This document shows, one piece after another, positions 27,275 to 37,052 of a stretch of 64,000 nucleotides of DNA. The DNA is from Yoonia maritima (GTDB lineage Bacteria > Pseudomonadota > Alphaproteobacteria > Rhodobacterales > Rhodobacteraceae): the NCBI RefSeq assembly GCF_002933395.1, contig NZ_PKFN01000008.1:620001-684000 (forward strand), given 5' to 3'. Within the stretch, counting starts at the first letter, position 1; each line of letters starts with the position of its first letter. The notes under the pieces were generated by a model. The model saw only the letters and a list, made by a program, of their open reading frames with translations. It was not told the DNA's origin and did not search any database. The position numbers and the translations under genes were made by a program.

Positions 27275-28219
27275 TTATCCCACGCGGCGGGCTTCGATGG
27301 CGAGCCAGATTTTTTCGGCAACATTCGTGCCGTCGAACCGCTCTAGTTCTTGGATACCCGTTGGCGAAGTCACGTTGATTTCAGTCAACCAGTCACCAAT
27401 CACGTCGATCCCGACGAAAATCTGGCCTTTTTCACGCAGCAACGGCCCAATCTTGGCGCAAATTTCGCGGTCACGATCAGTCAGCGCGACCTTCTCTGGA
27501 CGACCACCGACGTGCATATTCGATCGCGTCTCACCCGCAGCAGGTACGCGGTTGATTGCGCCGACAGGTTCACCATCCACAAGGATCACACGTTTATCAC
27601 CCTTGGAAACCGCAGGTAGATATTTCTGCATGATCAATGGCTCGCGGTTAATGCCGCTGAACAATTCGTGTAGCGACGCCAGATTGCTGTCAGCATGGGC
27701 AAGCTTAAACACCCCAGCCCCGCCGTTGCCATAAAGCGGCTTAAGAATGACATCGCCGTGCTCTTCACGAAAGCCGCGCAAGGTTTCAAGATCACGGGCG
27801 ATCATCGTCGGTGGCGTCAAATCAGGGAAGTTCAGCACCAGCAGCTTTTCAGGATAATTCCGCACCCAAAACGGATCGTTCACGACCAGTGTTTTTGGAT
27901 GGATCATATCCAAAATATGCGTCGTCGTGATGTAGCCCATATCAAATGGCGGGTCTTGGCGCAGCCAAACCACATCGAATTCCGACAGATCAACAGTCTG
28001 TTCTTCGCCCAAACTAAAGTGATCACCCGCGACCCGTTGAACGGTCAACGGCCAGCCACGCGCGGTTACACGTCCTTGATCAAATGCGAGCTTATCAGGC
28101 GTATAGTAGAACAACGAATGCCCACGCGCCTGCGCTTCTTCGGCGATACGAAACGTGCTGTCCGCGTTGATATCAATGGGGCCGATTGGATCCATCTGGA
28201 AAGCAATTTTCAGCGACAT
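27275..28219 (-). CDS. gshB: Glutathione synthase
   Basis: Joins glycine to gamma-glutamylcysteine in an ATP-dependent step. A 314-residue ATP-grasp enzyme opening with IAFQMDPI, with the domain landmarks [21 protein letters not shown] and the C-terminal [19 protein letters not shown]. The ATG at 28219 has GAGG 7 nt upstream. It sits in the common rhodobacterial string rsmI-yraN-gshB. Confidence 0.96.
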   Translation of the reverse strand: MSLKIAFQMDPIGPIDINADSTFRIAEEAQARGHSLFYYTPDKLAFDQGRVTARGWPLTVQRVAGDHFSLGEEQTVDLSEFDVVWLRQDPPFDMGYITTTHILDMIHPKTLVVNDPFWVRNYPEKLLVLNFPDLTPPTMIARDLETLRGFREEHGDVILKPLYGNGGAGVFKLAHADSNLASLHELFSGINREPLIMQKYLPAVSKGDKRVILVDGEPVGAINRVPAAGETRSNMHVGGRPEKVALTDRDREICAKIGPLLREKGQIFVGIDVIGDWLTEINVTSPTGIQELERFDGTNVAEKIWLAIEARRVG

Positions 28220-28288
28220 GGTGCAACCTCTTTGAATGCTGTGTTGCCCTGATACATGGCGTAGCCACATGTGTTGTGCAATGGCCCC

Positions 28289-28645
28289 TCAGCTTTCCAT
28301 GAACGCGTTTTCGATCACTTTGACCGCACCGACACCATCTACCATCGCCAAATCAAAGCGCACATCGGTCAGTTGGCCATGTGGTTCACCAGCCAAAAAC
28401 TCTGACGCGCTACCGCAAATGCGATCCATCTGGGTGCGGCTTAACCGTGTCGCGGCGCGTGCAAAGCTATGGCTTTTCTTAACTTCGACAAACACGACGG
28501 TGTCGCCATCGCGCAGGATCAAATCGATCTCACCGCTTTTGCCGCGCCAACGTTGCGCCGCAACACTGTGCGCGCGGCGTTGATAATCACGCGCGACGAT
28601 TTCTTCTGCCGCTAGCCCCGCATGATAGCCAGTGCGTCCTGTCAT
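28289..28645 (-). CDS. YraN family protein (UPF0102)
   Basis: A 118-residue protein of the restriction-endonuclease-like UPF0102 family. The GxxxE helix (GYHAGLAAEEIVA), the GEIDLI strand with its Asp and the FVEVKKS Lys, which together form the nuclease-like site, are visible. Its cellular role is not established. It overlaps the rsmI stop by 4 bp, a pairing seen widely in proteobacteria, and precedes gshB. Confidence 0.9.
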   Translation of the reverse strand: MTGRTGYHAGLAAEEIVARDYQRRAHSVAAQRWRGKSGEIDLILRDGDTVVFVEVKKSHSFARAATRLSRTQMDRICGSASEFLAGEPHGQLTDVRFDLAMVDGVGAVKVIENAFMES

Positions 28646-29502
28646 TCATCATCCTTCATGCCCAGCGCGACCTGATAGACCTGCCTGCGCGGCAACCCGA
28701 GTGCGCCAGCAACAATCGTCGCCGCGTCTTTGACCCGCATTGTCTGCATCGCATCGCGCAGCGCATCTTCGACATCCATTTCGGCCACGTCAGTCGCGCC
28801 TGCACGCCCAACCAGCACGACCAGTTCACCTTTCACAGAGCGCCCATCAAAGGCGTCAGCCAATTCCGCCAACGTACCCCGCGACGTTTCTTCGAACTTC
28901 TTTGTCAGTTCCCGGCACACCACGGCCTGTCGGTCCCCACCCAATACATCGCGCAGATTCCCTAACATTTCCCCAACGCGTTTCGGGCTTTCGTAAAACA
29001 CTAGCGTAAATGGAACATCCCGCAGTCCTGCGATTTCGGTTTCGCGTTGCTGTTTCGCCGCAGGCAAAAAGCCTACAAATGCAAAGCGATCAGTTGGAAG
29101 GCCAGACACCGTAAGCGCGGCAAGCACCGCAGAAGCCCCCGGCGCAGATGTCACCATCAAACCTTCGGCAATTGCGGCTTTGCCCAATTCATATCCGGGG
29201 TCGGCAACCAAAGGTGTCCCTGCCTCTGACACGTAAGCCACTGACTTTCCTTCTTGAATATCCTGAACCAGCCGTGCGGTCGCCCCGTCACCACTGTGGT
29301 CGTGAAAGGCAACAACCTTGCGGCCATTCAATGGCACACCGTGAATTTCCATTAACTTACGGGCTGTCCGCGTATCTTCGGCAGCGATCAAATCAGCCGA
29401 TGCTAGAATATCGAGCCCGCGCAACGTCATGTCGCGTGCCGACCCGATGGGGGTCGCGACAAAATACAATCCGGCAGAGAGTGGCTTGTTTACAAAATTC
29501 AT
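28642..29502 (-). CDS. rsmI: 16S rRNA (cytidine-1402-2'-O)-methyltransferase
   Basis: Methylates the ribose of C1402 in 16S rRNA using S-adenosylmethionine. At 286 residues it has the tetrapyrrole-methylase fold with FVATPIGSARD near the N-terminus, AAEDTRTARKL, SEAGTPLVADPG and FYESPKRV, all RsmI signatures. It heads the rsmI-yraN-gshB string and is divergent from a lipoprotein gene of the LpoA/LppC type, the usual arrangement in many proteobacteria. Confidence 0.95.
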   Translation of the reverse strand: MNFVNKPLSAGLYFVATPIGSARDMTLRGLDILASADLIAAEDTRTARKLMEIHGVPLNGRKVVAFHDHSGDGATARLVQDIQEGKSVAYVSEAGTPLVADPGYELGKAAIAEGLMVTSAPGASAVLAALTVSGLPTDRFAFVGFLPAAKQQRETEIAGLRDVPFTLVFYESPKRVGEMLGNLRDVLGGDRQAVVCRELTKKFEETSRGTLAELADAFDGRSVKGELVVLVGRAGATDVAEMDVEDALRDAMQTMRVKDAATIVAGALGLPRRQVYQVALGMKDDE

Positions 29503-29594
29503 ATCTGGACCCGCGTGCCCCCTGCTTTATGATGGCCGAAAATGGCGTCGACACCGTTGTGGCGCATCGCCTGATTTACGAAGGGATACCGCAT

Positions 29595-30776
29595 ATGTTT
29601 GCCCGATACATTAGTGCTCGTAAGGCCGTGGCACAATTTTTCGCTTTTACCGCTTTGATTTGGCTTGCCGCCTGTGATGTTACACTGGCACCTGACGCCA
29701 ACGTCGGCCAGTCAATTGACACCAGCGACCCTGTCCCTGTTGCGCTGCTTGTGCCGCGCGGCTCTGGTACGGGTAGCGACGACTTCCTTGCGCAGAACCT
29801 TGAAAACGCGGCGCGTCTTGCGATTGCTGACCTCGAAGGTGCAAAAATCGAATTGCGTGTTTATAGCACAGCCGGTGACCCAGCCACAGCGGCATCCGCA
29901 GCGGCTACAGCAGTAAATGACGGCGCAAAGATCATTCTTGGGCCACTTTATAGCGAAGCTGCAAACGCGGTCGGCGTTGCCGTAGCAGGCCGCAACGTAA
30001 ATGTACTGTCGTTTTCCAACACAACCAGCATCGCGGGCGGGAACGTCTTTGTTCTGGGATCAACCTTTGAAAACACTGCCAATCGTTTGGTCCAATACGG
30101 TACACGCAACGGCATCAACCGGTACCTCGTCGCTTACGGTGATAATCCTTCAGGCCAAGTCGGCAGCCAAGCGATTGCCAGCGCCGTTCAAAACAACGGC
30201 GGTCAAGTTGTCGGCATGGAAAGCTATCCACTGTCACAACAAGGGATATTTACCTCGACGCGTCGAATCGTTGGTAGCGTACGCAGTTCCGGCGCGCAGG
30301 CCGTTTTCACCACAGCTGGCGCGGCGGCTGATCTGCCGCTGATCGCGACCGCATTGCCCGATGCAGGCATGAATACGGATACGACAAAAATTGTAGGGCT
30401 TACCCGTTGGGATACCGTGCCGCAGCTTCATGCTTTACCCGGCATTCAAGGCGGGCTTTTTGCAATGCCTGATCAGTCAACAGCGGCACTTTTTGCCAAC
30501 CGGTATGCAGCAACATACGGCGAACAGCCTCATCCGCTTGCTGGCCTAGCGTATGATGGGATCGCCGCAATTGGTGCACTGGTCGCCGCAGGCAACACCG
30601 AAGCGCTCACCAAATCCGCGTTGACGTCTCCGCAAGGTTTCCGCGGTACGTCTGGCGTGTTCCGGCTACTGCCAAACGGGTTAAACCAACGCGCCTTGGC
30701 CGTAGCAACAATCACAGAAAATCAGGTAGTTATCCTTGAACAAGCCCCTCGTAGCTTCGGTGGCGCAGGTTTCTGA
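29595..30776 (+). CDS. LppC/LpoA-like lipoprotein (penicillin-binding protein activator)
   Basis: A 393-residue lipoprotein. The lipobox LAAC (about residue 26) follows a hydrophobic signal. The rest is a periplasmic-binding fold of the leucine/isoleucine type (VALLVPRGSG, LGPLYSEAANAVGVA, GDNPSGQVGSQAIA), corresponding to the C-terminal LppC domain of LpoA, without LpoA's long N-terminal repeats. It may activate a penicillin-binding protein or bind a small ligand. I chose the ATG at 29595 with GAAGGGA upstream; an ATG at 29532 would add 21 residues. The 3' end overlaps the apparent glnD start by up to 41 bp. Confidence 0.86.
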   Translation: MFARYISARKAVAQFFAFTALIWLAACDVTLAPDANVGQSIDTSDPVPVALLVPRGSGTGSDDFLAQNLENAARLAIADLEGAKIELRVYSTAGDPATAASAAATAVNDGAKIILGPLYSEAANAVGVAVAGRNVNVLSFSNTTSIAGGNVFVLGSTFENTANRLVQYGTRNGINRYLVAYGDNPSGQVGSQAIASAVQNNGGQVVGMESYPLSQQGIFTSTRRIVGSVRSSGAQAVFTTAGAAADLPLIATALPDAGMNTDTTKIVGLTRWDTVPQLHALPGIQGGLFAMPDQSTAALFANRYAATYGEQPHPLAGLAYDGIAAIGALVAAGNTEALTKSALTSPQGFRGTSGVFRLLPNGLNQRALAVATITENQVVILEQAPRSFGGAGF

Positions 30777-33549
30777 CCTCGCTGCAGAATTAGAAGCAAA
30801 CGCGCCGGACAGTTTCATCTGTCCGGCGTCCGACATTTTTGATCGCCAACGCGTCGCAGCAGATATTGCAGCGGCACTGGATGATTTATCTAACGAGCGT
30901 GAGATTCGTGCGGCAACGGTCGCAATCTTGTCGCGCGCACGCGATGCTGGCCGCGCGGTTATTGCATCCGCGTTCAAAGCACAGCCTTTTGCGTCGCGCA
31001 CAACGACCCGGGCATATAGCTGGCTGACGGATCAAATTGTCGAACTGGTGCTTGATGTTTCAACAACAAGACTGCACCCCCTACCCAACCCGACCCAAGG
31101 CGAGAAACTATCGCTTATCGCCGTTGGCGGATATGGGCGCGGCGAAATGGCACCTGAATCTGATGTCGACCTTCTGTTTTTGACGCCTTACAAAATGACC
31201 CCTTGGGCCGAAAGCGTGATTGAATCCATGCTTTATATGTTGTGGGATCTTAAGCTTAAGGTTGGTCACGCAAGCCGTACAGTTAAAGACTGCATTCGTC
31301 TGGCCCGCGAAGACTACACAATACGAACGTCACTGGTGGAATACCGATATCTTGCTGGCGACGAAAAACTAGCGAAACGGTTGGGCGCGCAACTTTGGTC
31401 TGATCTGTTCAAAGGCACCGCTGGAGAATTTATCGAAGCAAAATTGGACGAACGGTCTGAACGTCACCGCAAGCAAGGTGGTCAACGCTATGTGGTCGAA
31501 CCAAACGTCAAAGAAGGTAAAGGTGGCCTACGCGATCTTCAGTCGTTGTTCTGGATTAGTAAATACGTCAACGGCGTCAAAGACGCCGCAGACCTTGTTG
31601 GGCTGGGCGTGTTTTCACCCGAAGAATTCGAAACATTCGTCACCGCCGAAGATTTCCTGTGGGCTGTACGCTGCCATCTGCACCTGATTACAGGCCGTGC
31701 AACCGATCAACTTACCTTTGACCTACAAGTCGAAGTCGCCGAGGCTATGGGCTACACCGATCATGGCGGCCGCCGCGCTGTCGAACACTTTATGCAGGCT
31801 TACTTTCGTCAGGCAAACAGCGTGGGCGAACTGACCCGTATCTTCTTGACCGCACTCGAAGCCACACACACCAAACCAGAACCGATGCTTGTAAGGTTGC
31901 TTGGCCGGCGCAAACGGGCAAAGGCCCCTTACGCGATCAAACAAAACCGCCTGACAGTCGCCGATGAAGACGCATTTTTGGCTGACAACGTGAATATGCT
32001 CCGCATTTTTGAAGAAGCGTTGCGCACAGGCACATTGCTGCATCCAGATGCGATGCGTTTGATCGCAGCGAACCTTGACCTGATCGATGAAGACATGCGC
32101 CAAAACAAAGAAGCACGGCGTATCTTTATCGACTTGCTTCTCAAACACGGAAACCCGGAACGCGGCCTGCGGCGCATGAATGAACTGGGTGTTCTTGACG
32201 CATTCATTCCAGAATTTGCGCCCATCGTCGCAATGATGCAGTTCAATATGTATCATCACTATACTGTCGACGAACACACCATTCAGTGCATCAGCAACCT
32301 TGCCCAGATCGAACGTAAAGAGCTGATCGAAGAATTGCCTGTCGCGTCAGGCATTTTAGAACGCGGGGTGAACCGCAAGGTTCTATATGTTGCGCTACTG
32401 TTGCACGACATTGGCAAGGGCCGGGACGAAGATCACTCAATTTTAGGCGCGCAAATCGCCCGTAAGGTCGCGCCACGGCTTGGCCTGAGTAAAAAAGACT
32501 GCGACACTGTCGAGTGGCTGATCCGATACCACCTGCTGATGTCCGATGTGGCGCAAAAACGCGATATTTCCGAACCACGCACCGTGCGTGGTTTTGCCAA
32601 GGCTGTGAAATCAGTTGAACGGCTGGACCTTCTGACAGTCTTAACTGTGTGTGACATTCGCGGTGTGGGTCCCGATACGTGGAATAACTGGAAGGCAGTG
32701 CTACTGCGCAATCTCTACACCGCGACCAAAGATGCACTTCAAAACGGCCTAGAGGATCTGAACCGCGAAACCCGTGAAAACGAAGCAAAACGCGTACTGC
32801 GCGCCACGCTTACGGACTGGAACGCAAAAGCGCTTAAGGCCGAAGCGGGCCGCCACTATGGCCCATACTGGCAAGGTCTACCGCTCGCGGCTCATGTCAT
32901 ATTTGCAAACCTGTTACATGACATCTCTGACGATGAAATCCGGATCGACCTGATGCTCGACGAAGACCGCGACGCGACCCGCGCGTGCTTTGCGATGGTC
33001 GACCACCCCGGCTTGTTCAGTCGCATGACTGGCGCTCTTGCGCTTGTCGGTGCGAATATCGTCGACGCAAGCAGCTATACGTCAAAGGACGGGTACGCGA
33101 CCGCTGTGTTTTGGATTCAAGACAATGACGGCCATCCCTACAAAGAATCCCGTCTGTCGCGCCTGCGTCAAATGATTGTTAAAACGCTCAAAGGCGAAGT
33201 CGTCGCCCGCGACGCGCTCGTCAGTAAAGACAAGATCAAGAAACGTGAACGCGCGTTCAGAGTCCCGACGAATATCACATTCGACAATGAGGGGTCCGAA
33301 ATCTACACGATCATCGAGGTTGAATCGCGCGACCGTCCGGGGCTTCTTTTTGATCTAACACGGACGCTAGCGAATAATCATGTCTACATCGCATCAGCAG
33401 TCATCGCGACATATGGTGAACAGGTCGTTGATACGTTCTATGTCAAGGATATGGTTGGGCTAAAGTATTACGCAGATTCCAAACGTGCCGCGCTTGAACG
33501 CAAGCTGCGCGAAGCGATCGCGCAAGGTTCAGAACGCGCACGCACCTGA
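30736..33549 (+). CDS. glnD: Protein-PII uridylyltransferase/uridylyl-removing enzyme
   Basis: A 937-residue nitrogen sensor that uridylylates PII proteins when glutamine is low and deuridylylates them when it is high. The nucleotidyltransferase motif GGYGRGEMAPESDVDLL is at residues 131-147, the HD domain (LLLHDIGKGRDEDH) near residue 555, and two C-terminal ACT domains near residues 745 and 850 (RDRPGLLFDLT). The start is uncertain: a TTG at 30736 or a GTG at 30760, both overlapping the upstream lipoprotein gene, neither with a good ribosome site. Confidence 0.95.
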   Translation: MNKPLVASVAQVSDLAAELEANAPDSFICPASDIFDRQRVAADIAAALDDLSNEREIRAATVAILSRARDAGRAVIASAFKAQPFASRTTTRAYSWLTDQIVELVLDVSTTRLHPLPNPTQGEKLSLIAVGGYGRGEMAPESDVDLLFLTPYKMTPWAESVIESMLYMLWDLKLKVGHASRTVKDCIRLAREDYTIRTSLVEYRYLAGDEKLAKRLGAQLWSDLFKGTAGEFIEAKLDERSERHRKQGGQRYVVEPNVKEGKGGLRDLQSLFWISKYVNGVKDAADLVGLGVFSPEEFETFVTAEDFLWAVRCHLHLITGRATDQLTFDLQVEVAEAMGYTDHGGRRAVEHFMQAYFRQANSVGELTRIFLTALEATHTKPEPMLVRLLGRRKRAKAPYAIKQNRLTVADEDAFLADNVNMLRIFEEALRTGTLLHPDAMRLIAANLDLIDEDMRQNKEARRIFIDLLLKHGNPERGLRRMNELGVLDAFIPEFAPIVAMMQFNMYHHYTVDEHTIQCISNLAQIERKELIEELPVASGILERGVNRKVLYVALLLHDIGKGRDEDHSILGAQIARKVAPRLGLSKKDCDTVEWLIRYHLLMSDVAQKRDISEPRTVRGFAKAVKSVERLDLLTVLTVCDIRGVGPDTWNNWKAVLLRNLYTATKDALQNGLEDLNRETRENEAKRVLRATLTDWNAKALKAEAGRHYGPYWQGLPLAAHVIFANLLHDISDDEIRIDLMLDEDRDATRACFAMVDHPGLFSRMTGALALVGANIVDASSYTSKDGYATAVFWIQDNDGHPYKESRLSRLRQMIVKTLKGEVVARDALVSKDKIKKRERAFRVPTNITFDNEGSEIYTIIEVESRDRPGLLFDLTRTLANNHVYIASAVIATYGEQVVDTFYVKDMVGLKYYADSKRAALERKLREAIAQGSERART

Positions 33550-33645
33550 TATCCTGCACATCTCTTGCACAATCGCATTCTTGCTGCGCCCTAGTCGCTT
33601 CCATAGGGTGCCCTAGAACGGCTCTATGATCGAGGTCACGACCCC

Positions 33646-35208
33646 ATGAAACCAATCCGTCTGATGTCGGGCTTTTTCACCGTTGGCCTATGGACTTTGG
33701 CTAGTCGCCTACTTGGATTTGTGCGCGATATCATGATTGCGGCCTACCTTGGCACCGGCCCGGTAGCCGAGGCGTTCTTGGTCGCGTTTTCACTGCCCAA
33801 CCTTTTCCGCCGCTTCTTTGCCGAAGGCGCATTCAACATGGCCTTTGTGCCTATGTTTTCCAAAAAATTAGAAGGTGGCGAAGACGCCAAAGAATTTGCC
33901 CAAGACGCGTTTGTCGGCCTTGCAGGTGTGCTGGTCGTTTTCACAGTCGTCGCAATTGTTCTGATGCCAGCTTTGGTGACTATGATGGCCAGCGGTTTTA
34001 TTGGATCAGAACGGTTTGATCTGGCTGTTTATTACGGGCGTATCGCGTTTCCGTATATCCTGTTTATATCGCTGTCAGCGCTGTTATCTGGCGTACTTAA
34101 CGCGACGGGTCGTTTTACGGCCGCAGCTGCGGCGCCCCTTTTACTCAATATTGTTTTTATCAGCGCACTTGTTTTGACTGGCCTAACCTGTGGCTGCACA
34201 GGTGTAGACAATCAAACCCTCATGGGCGAAGCACTTGCCTATGCCGTACCTGTCGCCGGTATTGCCCAGGTTACGCTTGTTTGGTTTGCCGCAAAGCGCG
34301 CAGGGTTTCCAATGCGATTGCAGCGGCCAAAAATGACCCCCGAACTCAAGCGCCTCGCAATTATCGCCGCCCCTGCTGCATTGGCTGGTGGCGTCGTACA
34401 GATCAACCTTTTGGTTGGGCGTCAGGTCGCCAGCTTCTTTGACGGCGCGGTTGCTTGGCTGAACTATGCCGACCGCCTGTACCAATTGCCGCTCGGTGTC
34501 GTTGGTATTGCAATCGGTGTTGTATTGCTGCCCGATCTATCGCGCCGCTTGCGTGCGGGCGATCATGAAGGCGGGCAAAATGCCTTTAACCGCGCCAGTG
34601 AAATCAGCCTTGCGCTGACCGTACCTGCTGCGGTCGCGCTCATGGTGATCTCACTCCCGCTTGTCAGTGTCTTGTACGAACGTGGTGTCTTTGACAGCGA
34701 CGACACTGCTGCGACTGCAATTGCCGTGGCGATCTATGGCCTCGGACTACCTGCCTTTGTCATGCAAAAGACGCTCCAGCCGCTTTATTTCGCACGCGAA
34801 GATACTAAACGCCCGTTTTATTACGCCCTGATCGCGCTTGCCCTTAACGCCGCACTTGCGATCGGTCTATCGCCATTTATCGGTTATATTGCTGCAGCGG
34901 TCGGCACGTCGCTCACAGGTTGGGCCACCGTTCTGCTTTTGCTGAATGGCACGCGTCATATGGATGGCGCATCAAAATTTGATGCACGGTTCAAACAGCG
35001 GCTTCCTCGGATCGTTCTGGCATCTGCTGGAATGGGGGTGATTTTGTGGGTGACGGCTGCGGTGCTATCGCCATTCTTCGGCATCGCGACGCTGCGCTAC
35101 CTTGCGCTGCTGGTGTTGGTCCTGACCGGGATCGTCAGCTATTTTGGGATCGGGCATTTGATTGGTGCGTTCAAACTCGCCGAATTCAAACGCAACCTGC
35201 GCCGCTAA
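33646..35208 (+). CDS. murJ: Lipid II flippase MurJ
   Basis: A 520-residue MOP-family flippase that moves lipid-linked peptidoglycan precursor across the inner membrane. Fourteen hydrophobic helices can be picked out. The conserved N-terminal segment TLASRLLGFVRDIMIAAYLGTGPVAEAF and the loop FFAEGAFNMAFVPMF are diagnostic for MurJ. It follows glnD by 96 bp, the common alphaproteobacterial order, and converges with the rhomboid-like gene with a 4-bp overlap at the stops. Confidence 0.95.
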   Translation: MKPIRLMSGFFTVGLWTLASRLLGFVRDIMIAAYLGTGPVAEAFLVAFSLPNLFRRFFAEGAFNMAFVPMFSKKLEGGEDAKEFAQDAFVGLAGVLVVFTVVAIVLMPALVTMMASGFIGSERFDLAVYYGRIAFPYILFISLSALLSGVLNATGRFTAAAAAPLLLNIVFISALVLTGLTCGCTGVDNQTLMGEALAYAVPVAGIAQVTLVWFAAKRAGFPMRLQRPKMTPELKRLAIIAAPAALAGGVVQINLLVGRQVASFFDGAVAWLNYADRLYQLPLGVVGIAIGVVLLPDLSRRLRAGDHEGGQNAFNRASEISLALTVPAAVALMVISLPLVSVLYERGVFDSDDTAATAIAVAIYGLGLPAFVMQKTLQPLYFAREDTKRPFYYALIALALNAALAIGLSPFIGYIAAAVGTSLTGWATVLLLLNGTRHMDGASKFDARFKQRLPRIVLASAGMGVILWVTAAVLSPFFGIATLRYLALLVLVLTGIVSYFGIGHLIGAFKLAEFKRNLRR

Positions 35209-35888
35209 GACCGCTGCCGCATCCGGCCCAAAAAGGCGGTCCAACCGCCGGGTGCGAGCAATAGCGACAACGCAAAGCCAACAACAAATCCGGTCAATTC
35301 CGCGACCCAGCCATAGCCGGTTTCAAAGAACAGCCCGAACAGCAACTGCAGGCCAAGCAACACAGCGATCAAGCGAAACGCCTGTAGCTGGTTCTGCCCC
35401 ATCGCGCCAAGGTTCAGCCAAAGCGCATAGGTGTATGCCCCGATCAATCCATAAACCGACGGGAACCCACCGATCAGTGGGTAATTGTTAGGCGCCAACA
35501 AGCCAAAGGCCAAAGCGCCGATGATCGCCGTTACGGCGTAAAGAACGAAGATTTTGATGCCGCCATAAAACTCTGCTGTGAATTTGCCCAAGGCAAGGGT
35601 CAATGCTGCACAAAACGCCGCTTGGGTCAGGTTCGCGTTGATGAACGGATAGGTCACCAATCGGCGCATCATTTCGAAGGAATAGTCCCCGTGCACCAAC
35701 ATCCGGTCCAGCACAGCGCCAGAAAAACCGTAGTCTTGGATCGCCGCGACACGCCAGCCGACGCCCCGCGCGCCCCCGACAATACCTAGATCAGCAAGCT
35801 GCATGGTACATTCAACGGCGACGATAACCAGTGTCAGCACAATAATAATTGGCGGAATAGCGTTGATTGGGCTTTCAGGTTTCATCAT
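35205..35888 (-). CDS. Rhomboid-family protein lacking catalytic residues (pseudoprotease)
   Basis: A 227-residue membrane protein with rhomboid topology: an N-terminal helix, a long periplasmic loop with the ARGVGWR-type segment, then five or six helices. The position of the catalytic GxSGxxFG motif reads GGFPSVYG (residues 140-147), putting Phe142 where Ser should be, and the AHxGG His is Glu197 (WVAELTG). Both catalytic residues are therefore absent. The ATG at 35888 is the natural start; the ORF extends far upstream through trpS in antisense, which is meaningless. It is divergent from trpS and convergent with murJ. Confidence 0.8.
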   Translation of the reverse strand: MMKPESPINAIPPIIIVLTLVIVAVECTMQLADLGIVGGARGVGWRVAAIQDYGFSGAVLDRMLVHGDYSFEMMRRLVTYPFINANLTQAAFCAALTLALGKFTAEFYGGIKIFVLYAVTAIIGALAFGLLAPNNYPLIGGFPSVYGLIGAYTYALWLNLGAMGQNQLQAFRLIAVLLGLQLLFGLFFETGYGWVAELTGFVVGFALSLLLAPGGWTAFLGRMRQRS

Positions 35889-35972
35889 GATGCCTTGGGC
35901 TGTTGAAATTGACGGGTCCGTCTGGCATGGGTATGCGACCCCTGCCCCGAAATCCAGCCCGGACATTTTATA

Positions 35973-36992
35973 ATGACAGATACGACATTCACGCCCCGCG
36001 TTTTCTCTGGGATTAAGCCCTCTGGCGGGCTGACGCTGGGCAACTACCTTGGTGCGATCAAACGGTTTGTTGGCATGCAAGGCCAGATGGAAACCATCTA
36101 TTGCGTCGTCGACATGCACGCGATCACGGTCTGGCAGGACCCAAAAGAGCTGGCCAATATGACCCGCGAAGTTGCCGCTGGCTATCTGGCCGCTGGCCTT
36201 GATCCGTCGCAATCGATCCTTTTCAACCAAAGCCAAGTTGCCGCGCATGCGGAACTCGGCTGGGTCTTTAACTGTGTGGCGCGTGTCGGCTGGATGAACC
36301 GCATGACCCAGTTCAAGGACAAAGCAGGCAGCAACGCTGAAAAAGTATCGCTGGGCCTATACGCCTACCCTTCCCTGATGGCTGCAGACATTTTGCTGTA
36401 TCACGCGACCCATGTTCCGGTGGGCGAAGACCAAAAGCAGCACGTCGAACTGACCCGTGACATCGCCGCCAAATTTAACCACGACTACAAAACTGATTTC
36501 TTCCCGATGACCACCCCAGTCATCGAAGGACCAGCCATGCGCATCATGAACCTACGCGACGGCACTAAGAAGATGTCAAAGTCAGGTGAAAGCGACATGG
36601 AACGCATCAACATGACCGATGATGCTGACAAGATCGCCAAGAAGTTCAAGAAAGCAAAGACCGACCCAGAGCCACTGCCCGAAACAGTCGAAGGGTTGGC
36701 TGACCGCCCAGAGGCCCGCAACCTTGTCGAAATCTATGCCGCATTGGACGATACAACACCCGAGGCCGTGATCGCACAGTACCCGGGTGCTGGATGGGGA
36801 ACATTCAAACCCGCACTTGCCGATCTTGCCGTCGCTAAGCTGGCACCCATTTCCGAAGAAATGGCACGGCTGATGGACGACCCCGCCGAGATCGACCGTA
36901 TCTTGGCAGCAGGGTCTGACAAAGCGCGCGCAATTGCTGAACCAATCCTCAAGAAGACATACGACATCGTTGGATTGCTGCGTTCCTCATAA
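35973..36992 (+). CDS. trpS: Tryptophanyl-tRNA synthetase
   Basis: A 339-residue class I aminoacyl-tRNA synthetase. The HIGH-equivalent is in [14 protein letters not shown] (near residue 15) and the KMSKS loop is exact ([11 protein letters not shown], near residue 205). The cytosolic enzyme charges tRNA-Trp. The start is the ATG after a divergent 84-bp gap with the rhomboid-like gene. Confidence 0.97.
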   Translation: MTDTTFTPRVFSGIKPSGGLTLGNYLGAIKRFVGMQGQMETIYCVVDMHAITVWQDPKELANMTREVAAGYLAAGLDPSQSILFNQSQVAAHAELGWVFNCVARVGWMNRMTQFKDKAGSNAEKVSLGLYAYPSLMAADILLYHATHVPVGEDQKQHVELTRDIAAKFNHDYKTDFFPMTTPVIEGPAMRIMNLRDGTKKMSKSGESDMERINMTDDADKIAKKFKKAKTDPEPLPETVEGLADRPEARNLVEIYAALDDTTPEAVIAQYPGAGWGTFKPALADLAVAKLAPISEEMARLMDDPAEIDRILAAGSDKARAIAEPILKKTYDIVGLLRSS

Positions 36993-37052
36993 TAGATCCA
37001 CAGGAACCGAAAATTTGGCGCGTAAATTACAGCTTTGAGAAAAGGCAATTTT

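Noticed and set aside
35889..36248. N-terminal extension of the rhomboid ORF
   Set aside because: It runs antisense through the start of trpS; the rhomboid fold begins cleanly at 35888.
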